Source: Hevea brasiliensis
Taxonomy: Eukaryota; Streptophyta; Magnoliopsida; Malpighiales; Euphorbiaceae
Reading direction: 5' to 3'
Length of the DNA stretch: 64,000 nt
NCBI RefSeq assembly: GCF_030052815.1
Contig: NC_079495.1
Location: forward strand, 33,575,967-33,639,966
This document shows positions 34,155-47,090 of the stretch, in pieces. The position numbers were made by a program, and so were the translations under genes. Under the pieces are notes generated by a model, which did not search any database, had not been told where the DNA came from, and was given only the letters and a program-made list of their open reading frames with translations. Numbering within the stretch: the stretch's first letter is position 1; each line of letters begins with the position of its first letter.

Positions 34155-36283
34155 AAATTGTCATTTAATCTCATTTTCTTTCCTTTTCTTCTCTACTCAT
34201 TTTCAATTTAATTTTTAGTAATATTTATTCACATTTTGTGTTATAATAATTATTTACTTAACTGGACAAGTTGGCTAAAAATCATCTCTGAAAGTGAAAT
34301 GACCAAAATGCCCTCCGTTTGTCTTAATAGACCAAAATTATCTGTAACGATTGAAAATTTTTTCTAAGCATTTTCCTGGTAGTCTAATGCTATAGGAACC
34401 TCAATGACCCTTCTCTGGAGTCCCAAAAATTATTTTATGAATTTTTCCCCTGGTCTAGGGCTCCTAGTTGCGAGAACCGAAACTTCCTACTGGGTTACCC
34501 ATCGCTTGGGCACCGACTCATTTAACTTGGTTGTATTTTATTTCTAAAATTTTTCCTAAATTTTTTTCTTATTAATATTTGAGTTAATTATAGTTCCTCA
34601 CTTTAGTTTAAATATTTTTCTGGACATTCTAGCTGTCCGGACCGACACTGGTCAACGGAATAGTAGAATGTACGGAGTTGCTACTGGGAGGGTGTTACAG
34701 AATTTAGGTTTGCTTTCTTCATGAAAGTTGGCCTATTTTGTGTCTAGTTTTTCCTCCAATTGGCCTCATACCAATTGGGGTCACACATTTAGGGTTATAA
34801 GCTCAATTGCATACTGCCCTTTACATTTCTCTCAAACACCAATCCAAATGCATATTCAACTTATTCTAACTTACCTTCCATACCTAATTCTGACTTTGTA
34901 CATTACCATATTCATCAATCACTTTACATTATAGTCACTTTAGGCAGAATACAATGACCTTTAATACACCAAATATAATCCTAAATTGCAAAGTCCAATT
35001 CTAACAATGTATACACATGAACATCTCTCATTAACACATCTAATTTCCCAACAATAATTATATACACATTCTGCCATCCTTGGTACCATAATTCATCAAA
35101 CAATTACATGAATTTAAACACTCTACCATGCATCACAAGCCTGCCCAATTTATACATATACATCAAGCTTCCATTTTCAAATCATAAATTCACAATTCAA
35201 ACTATACACATGGTAATCAAACTCTTATACATTTAATCACTCTAATTAACCTCAGTACCAATCAATTTCAAGTGAAAACAATTCAAATTCTTCAGTATCC
35301 ATGGCTGCCAAAAGTGGAGCACCTCCATAACTCATCAAATCTCACAATTTCTTCCATAATCTAACACACCACAACCTCTACTACAACTTTAATAAAGCAA
35401 CAATGGAAAACAAGCACTTAGCTATTTTTAAAGCTTGTTAAATCTTCTTCAAATCCTTCCCTTTTTGCTCCTAATATGCTGCCCAAGGTATGAGGATTAA
35501 TTTTAGTGAAGGAAAGTATAAGAATTGAAGCTTTAGGCTTAACAAGTGGGGCGGCCATGGATGGACTTTGAGAGAGTTTGGTTTCGGCTGGTTTTGAAGT
35601 GAGGTTGAAGATGATAATTTTCTGTCCCAAATGCCTTTTTTTATGTCCCATAAATTGAGGTTAGTGGAGCACTAAACTTAGTTTGTGTTTAATTAATTTC
35701 CAAGTTCCGTAATTTGCAAATTTGCCACCAAACTTTCACTATTTATATTAGGTACCACATTTCTTATTTTCATGACATTTTCAATGTTTAATATCACTTA
35801 TTTTTAATGGAAATTTAGGTCAAAAGTCAACTGGGGGTGTCAATTGACCAAAATGCCCCTATTCAGTTTGTATTCCCGATTTTTCGGTAACACCGATTTT
35901 TGTCAGTTTCTTGATTTTTCATTTTTCTTTGTGCTAATTAATTAAAGTTTCTTTGATATTTTCTAAGTCATTTATATCTCAATAGATATTTATTTAAGTC
36001 CCAAAAATATTTCCTGGGATTCTCCACAGTCCAGGGCTAGTCAACAGTCCTCGTCGCAACTTACCGGTGCGGTCACCCATTGCTAGGGTTTTTAGCTCGT
36101 TTAACTTAATCATATTTCATTGCTCTTATTTTTCCTTTGTTTTTCTTGTATTTTCCTCTATTGTATTTCATTATCTTATTTCTCTTCACTAACATTTAAG
36201 TATAATTCCAGGCATTCTAATTGTCCAGACAGACACTGATCACTGGAACAGTAGAACGCACTACTTAATATAGGGGTGTTACA

Positions 36284-36299
36284 ATTCTCCCCCTCTTAA
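36284..36299 (-). other. polypurine tract, element 3
   Basis: ATTCTCCCCCTCTTAA is a purine tract in reverse, directly next to the LTR start at 36283. Confidence 0.9.
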
Positions 36300-36339
36300 A
36301 ATAAATTTTGACTCGAAATTTTACCTGGCATTAGTTTCT

Positions 36340-37760
36340 GAACAACTGTGGGTGCTGTTTCCTCATGTCCTCTTCACGTTCCCAAGTAGCTTCCTAGCTT
36401 GAATGATGGTTCCACAACACTTTAACTAGGGGTATCTGCTTGTTCCTCAGCTACTTCACCTCATATGTCAAAATCTCTATGGGTTCTTCCTCTTATGAGA
36501 GGTCTAGATTTACCTCAATCTCTTCAACAGGTAGAACATGAGATGGGTCTGATTGATACCTCCTCAACATAAACACATGGAAGACATTATGTATCTTCTC
36601 CAACTGTGGAGGTAGTGCCAATTGGTATGCTAGAGGACCCACTCTTTCCAGAACCTCATATGGTCCAATGAAACGAGGACTTAGTTTCCCCTTTCTGCTA
36701 AATCTCATAATCCTCTTCCAAGGAGAAACTTTGAGGAATACCTTATCACCCACTGCATATTCAATATCTCTTCTCTTTAGATTAATATAAGACTTCTGAT
36801 GGTCTGATGCAGCCTTGAGTCGATCTCTGATCAATCTGATCTTTTCCTCTATTTGCTAAACAATTTCTGGGCCAATCATCTTTCTTTCACCTACTTCATC
36901 CCAACATAGGGGAGTTCTGCACTTTCTGCCATACAAAGCTTCATATGGAGGCATTCCAATGCTTGATTGGTAGCTGTTGTTATAAGTAAACTCAATCAAA
37001 GGCAAGTGTGTATCCCAACTACCTTCAAACTCAATCACACAAGCTCGTAGCATATCCTCAAAGATCTGAATTATCCTTCAGACTGGCCATCTGTCTGTGG
37101 GTGGAATGCCGTGCTGAAGTTCAATCTAGTTCCTAAGGCTCTCTGAAGACTACCCTAGAATCTAGAAGTGAACCTAGGATCTCTGTCAGATGCAATCGAT
37201 ACTGGCACTCCATGCAGTCTTACAATCTCATCTATGTACAATCTGGCCAATCTTTCCAGGCTATAGTCCATCCAGACTGGCAGAAAGAGAGCAGACTTGG
37301 TCAGTCTGTCAACTATAACCCATACTGCATCATGGCTCTTATGTGTCCTCGGAAGTCCCATCACAAAATCCATAGTTATCCACTCCTATTTCCACTCTGG
37401 TACTGGTAATGGATGTAACAAACTAGCTGGTACTTGATGTTCTGCCTTCACTTGCTGACAATTTAGGCATTTGGAGACAAAATCAGCTACATCCCTTTTC
37501 ATACCCATCCACCAGTGATGCTCTTTTAACCTTTTGTACATTTTAGTTCCACCAGGGTGCATAGCAAAAGGAGACTCATGTGCTTCCTTCATAATGATCT
37601 GTCTCAATTCCACATTATTAGGAATGCACATTCTACCCTGATGTAGTAGTAAACCATCATCTCTCACAGAAATTCAGGTTTCTTGCCCTGCTGGACTTCT
37701 TCTAGTAACTTCTGATATTTCTCATCATTCTGAGCAGTCATTTTAATCTGATCTATCAAC
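36340..37760 (-). pseudogene. integrase of element 3, broken
   Basis: The minus strand carries the whole integrase in pieces. 37386-37667 holds the HHCC zinc module (AHESPFAMHPG and CLNCQQVK). 37155-37373 holds the core with MDFVMGLP and [11 protein letters not shown]. The piece with the catalytic Glu, near 37060-37100, is crossed by stops and a frame change. 36856-37053 holds [18 protein letters not shown] and [13 protein letters not shown]. 36493-36834 holds GPYEVLERVGPLAY and FHVFMLRRY. The chromodomain-like tail follows to 36340 after a stop. Breaks are mostly single stops, some TGG to TAG or CAG to TAG. Confidence 0.9.
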
Positions 37761-37765
37761 ACTGG

Positions 37766-37957
37766 CTATACATGCCATGCAATTATTGTCTGTCCCTCAT
37801 CATCAATCTCCAAATTGGCATGCTGTGCTTTCAGCTCATGTACCATGGACAAAGGAGAAACTCTGAAACTTGCCATAGTCTTGCGACTTAAGGCGTCAGC
37901 CACAACATTTGCTTTCCCTGGCTGATAGTTTATTAAGCAATCATAGTCTTTAATCAA
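37766..37957 (-). pseudogene. RNase H C-terminal block and linker, element 3
   Basis: A 63-residue ORF contains [15 protein letters not shown] and [12 protein letters not shown], the end of the RNase H domain. It continues the RT-RNase H ORF to its right, which stops at 37970-37972 where Gln is expected. Confidence 0.85.
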
Positions 37958-37972
37958 TTCGAACCATCTCCT

Positions 37973-39050
37973 CTATCTCAAGTTCAATTCTTTATGAGTG
38001 CCCAAGTACTTCAAGCTCTTGTGATCTGTGTAAATATAACACTTCTCTCCATATAAGTAATGTCTCCAGATCTTTAGAGCAAAAACAATAGCTGCTACCT
38101 CTAAGTCATGTGTCGGATAGTTCCTCTCATGCGGTTTTAGCTGGTGTGATGCATATACAATGACATTTCGATCTTGCATCAGTACACAGCTTAACCCATT
38201 GTGAGAAGCATCACTATAAACTATGTATTCTTTACTCGGTGTAGGTAAAGTAAGGACTGGAGCTTTAGTCAAACACTTTTTCAACTCATCAAAACTTTGC
38301 TGGCATTTATTTGTCCACTGAAATTTCACATCTTTCCGAAGCAGCTTGGTCAGTGGAGAAGCCAACATAGAGAACCCTTTCACAAATCGGTGGTAGTATC
38401 CAGCTAAACCCAGAAAACTGCAAATTTCTGTGATATTCTTGGGTGGCTTCCAATTAAGAATAGCTTCTACCTTGCTGGAATCTACCTTTATCCCTTCAGC
38501 TAACACAATATGTCCCAAGAAAGAGATTTCCTTCAGCCAAAATTCACATTTTGACAATTTAGCGTATAACTGTTTCTCCCTCAAAGTCTGTAGTACAATC
38601 TGCAGATGACTATCATGTTGCTCTGCATTCCTCGAATATATCAAAATGTCATCAATAAACACCACCACAAATTTGAAGATAGTGTTCATCAGATCCATAA
38701 AATCAGCTGGAGCATTAGTTAACCCGAATGGCATTACTAGAAACTCATAGTGGCCATATCGAGTTCTGAAAGCAGTTTTTGGAATACTCTGCTCTTGCAC
38801 TTTCAATTGATAATAACCATATCGTAAATCAATTTTGGAGAACACAGCGAGGCAATGGATATCTGTTCTTTATTGTCACCTTATACAACTGCAGGTAGTC
38901 AATACATAAGCGGAGAGTGCCATCTTTCTTCTTAACAAACAGTACTGGCGCTCCCCAAGGTGACACACTAGGGCAGATGAAGCCCTTTTCAAGTAGTTCT
39001 TACAACTGTACCTTTAACTCCTTCAATTCTGCTGGTGCCATTCTATATGG
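37973..39050 (-). pseudogene. reverse transcriptase and RNase H of element 3
   Basis: The open part, 37973-38845 (290 residues), holds [26 protein letters not shown], the catalytic FIDD at residues 63-66 and RNase H acidic residues D212, E249 and D274. Compared with element 1 five residues are missing before the FIDD box (MNTIF then KFVVVF). Further upstream, 35 bp are deleted near 38850 (the [10 protein letters not shown] block), which shifts the frame. The RT N-terminus up to 39050 therefore sits in another frame. A full RT cannot be made from this copy. Confidence 0.92.
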
Positions 39051-39052
39051 TG

Positions 39053-40939
39053 TTATGGAGATTGGATCCACACCAGGCATAACATCAATCTCAAACTGCA
39101 CTTCTCTTTCTGAAGCTCAAACTGCACTTTTCTTTCTGAAGGTAATCCTAGCAACTCATCAGGAAACATATCTAAAAAGTCACATACTGTAGGGATGTCC
39201 CTCAATGCTGGGCTCCCCACTTGTGTATCTACCACATGTGCCAAGTATGCTTCACACCCCTTTCTGATCATTTTTCTGGCTAGTGCAGCCGAAATGATGT
39301 TTGATGGTAATAGTTGCCTCTCCCCATGTATTACCACATCACTGTACTGAGGGAGACCATAAGTGACTGTCTTCAGTCTACAGTCATTCATGGCGTGATG
39401 CCTGGCTAACCAATCCATGCCCAAGATGATATCATAATCTCTGAAGGGCATTTTAATTAGATCATATAGAAAAGTATCTCCTTGGATCACCAAAGGACAA
39501 TCCCTATACATTCTATTGACCCTGACCTTTTTTCCTAGCAGACTTGTTACTAGCACCTCAAAGTTCATTTTCGTACACGGAATAACAATGCAATCAATGA
39601 TGCTAGCCCTCACATTGGAGTGGGTAGAACCCGGATCAAATAATACAAACACATCTTGATTAAAAGTTGAGAAGGTACCAGCCACAATATCAGCTGTCTC
39701 AACCTCTTCTCTCTGTCTCATTGTGTAAACTCTGGCTGAAGCACTGCCTTTTCTTGACTGATTCACTGTGCCTTGACTGCCTGATGGACTACCTCTACCC
39801 CTGCCTCTACCTCTGCTAGTTGGTTGTGAACCTCTGGTGGTAAGATTCTGAACTGAAGGTGGCCTAACTCTACGGGTACTGGTGCAGTTTTTGGCAAAGT
39901 ATCCCATGCCCCCACAGTTATAACAGGATCCAATGGCCTTGTAGCATACCCCACCATGATTTTTACCACGACTTTCGCATGGACGGGGAGGGTAGGAACT
40001 TTTGGTAGTCTGCTGACCAGATAGAGGAGGTCTCTGTCCTAAAAATCTTCCCCTACCAGACTTTTTACCACCCCTGTTTTGTCTCCCAAAGTTCTTTCTC
40101 TTTCCAGTAGGACCACTAGAACTCTGATTTACTAACTTTCCCTCTTTCTCTTTTTCTGTCTTCTCTGTTTTCTTTTTCTCTGGGGCCGCTTTTGACTCAA
40201 TTCTTTTTAATTCAAGTGCTTGAGAAATGAGCTCAGAGAAGTTATTATGTTTGAATCCGACCACTTGTATTCTAAGACTAGGCTTCAAGCTTGTTTCAAA
40301 CCTCTTACATCTTTCTTTGCTGGTAGAAAGGAGACTTCCTGCATAATGGCTCAAGCGGAAAAACTCCCTTTCATATTCTGCCACTGATCTACTTCCTTGT
40401 TTCAGACTTAAGAACTCCTGTAGCTTCTGGTCCACATAGGCATCTGGGACATATTTTTGTCTGAACTCTCGAAGAAAATCATCCCAGGTTAGCACTGGAG
40501 GTTCCACCAAACTATGGGGAATGGTTTTCCACAAATCATATGCATCCCCTTGAAGTAGTGACACTAAATACTCAAATATTAACTCGTCTGTGCAGTGCAG
40601 TTTCTTGAACACTCTATCCATTCTCTCCAACCATTGTTCTGCCTCTAGTAGATCTACTGTCCCCTTGAACTCAGTAGCCCCGTATTTAATCAGCTTGTCG
40701 TATTGCCTAGCTGAAGGCTGTGATTGTACTACTGGTGTCTGCAGTGGGGCTTGAGTAGGCATGTTACCAGCCATCTGATGGAACATCGCAGCCACCTGCT
40801 GAGCAAAATGAGCAAGGAACTGCAGTATTGAGGGGGCTGGTGCGGTTGATCCACTCACATTTTGAAGGGCTGGGGCTTCCCCTTGTGCCTCAGCCTCTAC
40901 TGATTGATCAACTGAATGGTTCCCTTCTTCCATAGTCAA
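39053..40939 (-). pseudogene. gag-protease of element 3, long open frame with altered end
   Basis: The 628-residue ORF starts MTMEEG. The gag domain spans about residues 79-245 (YDKLIKYGATEFKG, FREFRQKY-like block, QGSRSVAEYEREFF). A basic K/R-rich stretch follows (250-305), then a zinc knuckle C339-C342-Y347-C352, where His of CCHC is replaced by Tyr. An RG-rich tail is at 376-384, then protease with D435 in DPGST and ILGMDWL at 505-511. A 26-bp tandem duplication at 39091-39142 throws the end out of the pol frame, replacing the usual link to RT. Gag and protease share one frame, as is normal for Tekay. Confidence 0.93.
39091..39142. repeat. 26-bp tandem duplication in gag-pol
   Basis: TCAAACTGCACTT plus C/TTCTTTCTGAAG is present twice, at 39091-39116 and 39117-39142, differing by about two bases. 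Elements 1 and 2 have one copy. The insertion of 26 bp shifts the frame. Confidence 0.9.
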
Positions 40940-41102
40940 TTAGAGGATATTATACCTTTTGAACAAATAACACAAGGAGATTTCCTCTCGTTAGTGCATA
41001 TTTATAATGTAATGTACTGTATGTATCAAACCATGACATTGAGCAGTTGTACTATGAAGAAAGAATATTCAAATTACAGGTCAAAATAGAATTTAAAAAC
41101 TA

Positions 41103-41114
41103 GCTCTGATACCA
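41103..41114 (-). other. primer-binding site, element 3
   Basis: GCTCTGATACCA is the exact reverse of the tRNA-iMet PBS, 8 bp from the LTR end at 41123. Confidence 0.95.
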
Positions 41115-44100
41115 TTAAAACATGTCACACCTTACCCTTCCGTAAGGCATAACATGTTCTCGTAGTATACATAATAAATTATCGAACTTCGCCTGCTGAT
41201 AACCCATTAAATACACTACAAGAGATTTTAAACAATTTCTTATGTCTTTTTACAGTAGTGAGCACTTTTGACAGATTTTAAAACCTTTTACTAAAAGTTA
41301 AATTACATAACAAATCTGCAATATCAATAGATTCTATAAAAGTTTTGGCAAAGTGCCATCTGTATTTTGAACAAAATAGCTTTTCAAAAACCTGTAAAAA
41401 GCACTTCCAATATATTTGTTTCAGTCCCCAACTCCAATAATAGTTCAACTCAAATCAATTTTCACAACCCAATTCAACTTAATTTCAGTAATTTCAACAG
41501 AAATAAAATACAACTAACTAAGTAATTTAAAAGCTGAGACAAGATAATTATAATACAACATTGATAGGCCAAAATATAATTTACATCTTATTTGTACAAC
41601 TTAAGTTTACAACTGCTCAAGACCAAGTGCAATATATACATACAGTTCACATACATTATAATAAAATTACAAGGAAGTGCTATACTCAATATACTCGGCA
41701 AAATCCCAAAAGTGTAGTACAAGCAGCCTACTCTGTTGCTTTATCTGTCTATCTACCTGCGACAGCAATGAAAAAGCTATCGCTGAGCCAATGTCTCAAT
41801 GGTGCACAACATTAAGAAAATACAATTCAAAACCATAAACCATAAATCACTTAAACTGTGGATACTTAAAATCATAGTTAATTTCAAAAGATAGAGAATG
41901 TCATAAAGAATTAAATTCCATTTCACAATGTCTCAATAAATACTAATAAATCACACACATAGCTTAATCATGATTGCAAATCTAATTCGTCCCAAAAGCC
42001 AATGGCAAATGAGGAATAACATAGCTAGCTAGCAATTATATGAGTACTCATCCTATTCATCCTTAACTGGCACACACCTCAACACTTCAGCCAGAGAGGG
42101 AATTCAAAGCCAATTCATCCCATTAGATAAGCTAGCGAGGAATTCAATCAAATATAAATGATAGTTGTGGTTTCAAACCATTTGTAATATTTTTCAAGCC
42201 ATAAGTATCCATCAAATTTTATTCAAGCAAATTTTTCACAATTTGAGTAATAACATACAAATTCTCATAATTTATTTCAAGTGAAAATTCAAAAGAAATA
42301 ACTGTTGTGCACAAACCTCTGATGAGTAGCCTCTTGGCCTTGACTCAGTGGTTCTTTCCCCTTCCCTGAGTCTTTGCTAACTGAAACACACAATATAAAG
42401 TGTTTCAATACTCATTTAAATTGTTTCTAATAATAAGGTTTAATAATTAAATTTTATTAATACTATTACTTTCATTAGTCAACCTATAATGTTAACCTTT
42501 GATGCACTCTAAGTGAGTCAATTTTAATGTTCCCAATTTATCACATTTTATAGTCTCTAAGTGTTGGTATATCTTACCAATTTCATTTTAAAGCTTATTG
42601 CATTTTATTGCCATTTTTCAGATTTTATATGCTAGATTGCTCTAGCTAAATGTCTTATTTACCTTGGTTTTTAGGTTCTGGTTAATAGAGCAAAATTGTA
42701 GATTTATGTCTTAGTGACATTTTAGCCCTAATTTCATGTCATTTGGAGTTTTCTGAACCAAGTTATAGTCATTTTACTATTGCTGGTCAAATTGCCTTTT
42801 TATTGTGAACTTAGGTCATTTTAGGTCATTTCCAATTCTGCCAAGTTTTATACCCGAACTTGTGCAAGCATTTTGACTTGCTTATGGTCATTTCTGTGTT
42901 TAGTGGTCTTAAACAAAATTGTAGCCCTATGTCTAAGCTTGTGTACAAGGAGTTATGGTCATTTTCGTAAATACTGTTCAATTGGTCAAATTTCAAGGTT
43001 GCAATGTTACCAATTCGGATTAGGTCAGTTTTTATGTCACTTTCAGGAAATAATTTAGGTTTGCATTCTTCGTGAAAGTTGGCCTATTTTGTGTCTAGTT
43101 TTGCTTCCAATTGGACTCATACCAATTGGGATCACACATTTAGGGTTATTAGCTCAATTGCATACTGGCCTTTACATTTCTCTTAAACACCAATCCAAAT
43201 GCATATTCAACTTATTCTAAGTTACCTTCCATACCTAATTTTGACTTTGTACATTACCATATTCATCAATCACTTTACATTATAGTCAATTTGGGCAGAA
43301 TACAATGACCTTTAATACACCAAATATAATCCTAAATTACAAAGTCCAATTCTAACAATGTATACACATGAATATCTCTCATTAACACATCTAATTTCCT
43401 AATAATAATTACATACACATTCTGCCATCCTTGGTACCATAATTCATTAAACAATTACATGAATTTAAACACTCTACCATGCATCACAAGGCTGCCCTGT
43501 GACACCCCTTACCCGACTACAGTGTAGCTGAGCAAGTTATGCCACTCAGTGTGCCAGAGCACTCTATTTTATCTGATTTCATTACAGTCCTTGATTTATT
43601 TATTCAAAAACTTTATTGAAGATTTAGGCTATTTTTACTTTTATCAAAATCTAACTAAATTGGAAATTTCAAAAATTTTAACGATAATCCGACAAAGTGT
43701 CGGTTGTAATTTGGACTAACAGTTCTTCTGAACCTGCCAAAGACAATTTCAATATATACTCAATTTCTCAAACTTAATAGTCTCAAAAATTTTCAAACAT
43801 AATGTATCTCAATACAGTATCCAGATTTCTCAGAAATCTCATTAGATTTTCAATATCTCCATATTCACAAGTATAATCTCATTATAACTCAAATTCAATT
43901 CACATACTAAAATACCTACTTTGAATAGCTTCCATAATTCATAGGTTAATTACATGAGTTTATTTTGTACAAGATATACAAATAATTTACAATGTGCTAG
44001 GAATGAACAATATACATAACATGTATAAAATGAGCCCTATCTACATGCATTGCTGAGGAGGTGACAATCTTGAACTCTTCTGACACTTCTGCAGATCTGG

Positions 44101-44143
44101 ACTCCAAAAATCTCGATCGGATCTCTGGTTTTACCTTCGATTA

Positions 44144-44188
44144 CTGCGCGAGGAAGCAATTCCATCGCACTAAGCATTTCGCTTAGTG
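44144..44188 (-). other. hairpins H1 and H2 of solo LTR
   Basis: CACTAAGC (44168-44175) faces GCTTAGTG (44181-44188), a perfect 8-bp stem with a 5-base loop. GCGCGAGGAA (44146-44155) faces TTCCATCGCAC (44160-44170). In reverse, H2 ends GCGCAG at 44144-44149. Confidence 0.65.
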
Positions 44189-44651
44189 GTGCAATAATAT
44201 AACTAAATAATATATACAAGTAAAGAAAGAAATAAATGATAATTCGGATACTCGAGTCAATTTAATTTGGTATGGTATTTCTAGTATCAACGATCTTATA
44301 TACTAGTTTGTTCCTCTTTGGAAGTGCTTAGTTTATAACTTTTCATAATACTAGCGGTATATAATTTATTCTATCGTATTGTATTTAAAGTCTGTACGGT
44401 TCTGCAATTTATATTTTTGTTATGTTTCTTTTGCTAATCTTTTTTGCCTATTCATTCAATACTTAATTTAATTGTACTGGATTTTCATTATACTTAACTA
44501 AACTTAGCTGCCTAAATTGAATAATACTTTAATTGATTGTCCAAGTAACCTATACTAGGCAGTCGTGGATAACGGTCGTTGGCATGGACACCGCGATTGC
44601 CTCGGCCGTCATACCATGGGGACTTGAGCGTCAACCACGTATGCAGTCAGT

Positions 44652-44760
44652 ATGGCTAAAAAGCCATGATATCACATAATTGGCATAAAAGCCATGAATA
44701 CGGGCATAAAAGCCATGGATACGGGCATAAAGCCATGAATACAGGCATAAAGCCTTTCCT
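44652..44760 (-). repeat. ATGGCT/AGCCAT hairpin and short tandem repeats
   Basis: ATGGCT (44652-44657) faces AGCCAT (44662-44667). It is followed by four GGCATAAA(A)GCCATGAATAC-like units to about 44755. The same array is present in the LTRs at 56130-56250 and 59995-60100, and weakly at 32473-32520. Confidence 0.75.
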
Positions 44761-45434
44761 TTCGCAGTACTGCTAAAACAATACCCTATTAGCATGCCAA
44801 ACTATCCAAACCAATCTTGTTAGGTATACTAGGGCATTTGATACTTTAAAATATTAATATATTGTGCTTTATGACTTCATTATTTCATGATAAATTTCAA
44901 TCATAATTCATACATTCATTTGATCATTTATATGATCACAATTCACATCAATTATTCTTTTATACCATTGTACTCAAAATACTTCTCCTCTTTACAATAA
45001 TGAGAACTAATGTCTCATTCATACATTAATATGGTTCATTTATTCATTCATTATTTTATTCATATTGATCACAATTCTAAACAATGGTTCACATGTACCA
45101 TTGTATTCAAAACATTTTTCCTTTTCTCATTTATACATTCAAGAATCTATTTATGTAATTACAAATTTTATATTTCAAGTTGAGTTATTAATATTTTATG
45201 AATTCCATTTGTGATGGGCATATATGCCCTAACTATCTATTCACATCAATTAGGTGACTTTTTTTTAATGTTTCAAGTAATCCATGAATATTTCATGGAT
45301 TTCAAATTTATAGCCTAATTTCTTTTTAACAATTTTGACTAGGATGCATAGTCCATATTTGTCATACAATTCTAAGCATTTAAGCTTAGAATTGATTCTA
45401 GGTCTTCATCTTAATTCACTAATCATTTTGATTA

Positions 45435-45870
45435 CTATTCACCATACTAGTCAACCAAAATGTTGACCTTTTTATACTTAATGGATATATTAATTCTAAT
45501 TACACCAAGATCCCACATTTTGAGTTTTACATTTACTAGTATTAATTGCCAATTGCAATTTAAAGTCCCCTAGATGCATTTCTAATTTCAAATTTTGAAT
45601 TTCAAGTTTTGGTGTCACTATTCACCTCATTGGTCAATAAAAATGTTGACTTTTGCATAGACAATAGGTACATTGGTTTTAACACTCCCGATGTACCACA
45701 TTTTGCATTTAAAACTTGTTGGAATCAATTACCAAATCCATTTCCAAGCTTATTTCAAGTTTTCATGTCACTATTCACTTCATTAGTCAACTAAAATGTT
45801 GACTTTTGCATAGAAAATATGTACATTGACTTTGGCACTTCCAACATACTATTTTTTCATTTAAAACTTG
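45435..45870. repeat. three-unit array (about 155-180 bp) with GTCAAC-GTTGAC palindromes
   Basis: Units near 45437, 45618 and 45773 each contain CTATTCAC, YAGTCAA-AAAATGTTGAC, then a TACATTGGTTTT-like block and CATTTTGCATTTAAAACTTG. Inverted pairs are at 45450-45467, 45633-45650 and 45786-45803. Single copies of this block occur in the other LTRs. Confidence 0.8.
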
Positions 45871-47074
45871 TTGGTTTTGGTTTCTCAAAGCTTAGGTCAT
45901 TTTGGCAAATTTGCCAATTTTTTGGTGCTTTTTGCAAGTTGCACTGTTTCATTGGTCGATTTACTGTTGGAATTTGACAAAACTTCCTTCATAAAAATGT
46001 TCCTTATTTTGTCTAGTTGAATTTCTTTTTTGAATCACTCCATTTGGAGTTTTCTAGCTCATGTTATGGCCAAAATAAGTTACTTGTTCACGTGCCTTAT
46101 TCATGCTGAGATTTTGGTCTGGCAGATTTTTGGTCCAACTTTGGTCAGTAATTTGATCAAGTTAAGTTCATAATTTGGTCTAACTTTCTTCATATGAAAT
46201 GTTCTACTATGCCTTAGGTTTTCATCGGTTCAAGAATCGCCCGAGTTTCTAGAGAGAGTTATAGTCCTCCAAACATTGCTGCTCAAATGAAAATCTGCAG
46301 AGTTGCAGGTTTGAACACTGTGACTGCCATTTGGGTTAGGTTCTGGTCATAATTTGGGGTAGGTTTCTTCATGAAAGTTGTTTGTCTATGTCTTAACTTA
46401 TTGCTGTAAAAATTTTAGGTCAATTGACCAAATCTACAGTGAGTTATGGCTAAATGAACAGTTATGGCCAAATGAACAGTCTGTTCATTTGGTCATTTCT
46501 GCAATGGGATCCGGATTGGCCAAGTTTTGGTCCTCTTTTACTTTGGGCTTTTGGGCATGGTTTCTTCAGCAAAAATGTGTCATTATAAGCCTAGTTTCAT
46601 GTCCAATTGGCCAAACATCAATTGGACCTACACAGCCAAAGTTATGGCTGTGCAAGTGGACTGAATTTTCAGTCCTCTCTTACACTAACAAGGCAGCATT
46701 CACATTCACTTGGCTATACTATTTTTCAGTCCAATTCATGGTCAACATACCTAAAATGGTTACTAATTGACCCTTATAATGTTCTTTCACAATTCCATAT
46801 GCTAAATCCAAGTTTCACTTCTCAAAACCCTAATGTCCAATTTAAATTATCCATAAACCTCAATTAGCACACTAATTCAACATCCATGCATATTCATACC
46901 TTAAACATCATTTCTATCCATTCTAAATTCATTAAAACAATCAACCTCATCCTTCCTTAGGGCTGCCAAAAATTAAAGATGCCCTAACACATATAACTTA
47001 CTTCAAACTCTTACAATTTCTTAACTTAAAATGATGCTTTAACAAAGATTAAAGGAGTGTGAGTGAAAGGATAG

Positions 47075-47090
47075 CACTAACCTCACTTTA
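47075..47090 (-). other. splice-donor-like site in solo LTR
   Basis: In reverse AAAGTGAG|GTTAGTGC, with the GT at 47080-47081, 857 bp from the LTR start. Confidence 0.45.

Larger units (their letters stand above)
31363..34699 (-). mobile_element. solo LTR, family B, TSD GAATT (3337 bp)
   Basis: TGTGACACCCC at 31363 and GGGTGTTACA at 34699 are the two LTR ends in reverse. GAATT directly repeats at 31358-31362 and 34700-34704. The uninterrupted target CTGGACAGAATTTAGG is seen in the related LTR at about 10113. With no PBS, PPT or coding sequence inside, this is a solo LTR left by LTR-LTR recombination. It holds the TGACATCA palindrome, a CCAAT box, a donor-like GTAAGT and hairpins. Confidence 0.93.
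29398..36283 (-). repeat. 3' LTR of element 3, split by a solo LTR
   Basis: It begins TGTCACACC (29398) and ends GGGGTGTTACA (36283) next to the PPT. Sequence is interrupted at 31363-34699. The hairpin cluster is at about 29960-30060: GCGACAGC (30033-30040) faces GCTATCGC (30050-30057). The GTCAAC-GTTGAC pair is at 30753-30771. The donor-like GT is lost here (AG|CTAAGTG near 35418). Confidence 0.88.
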
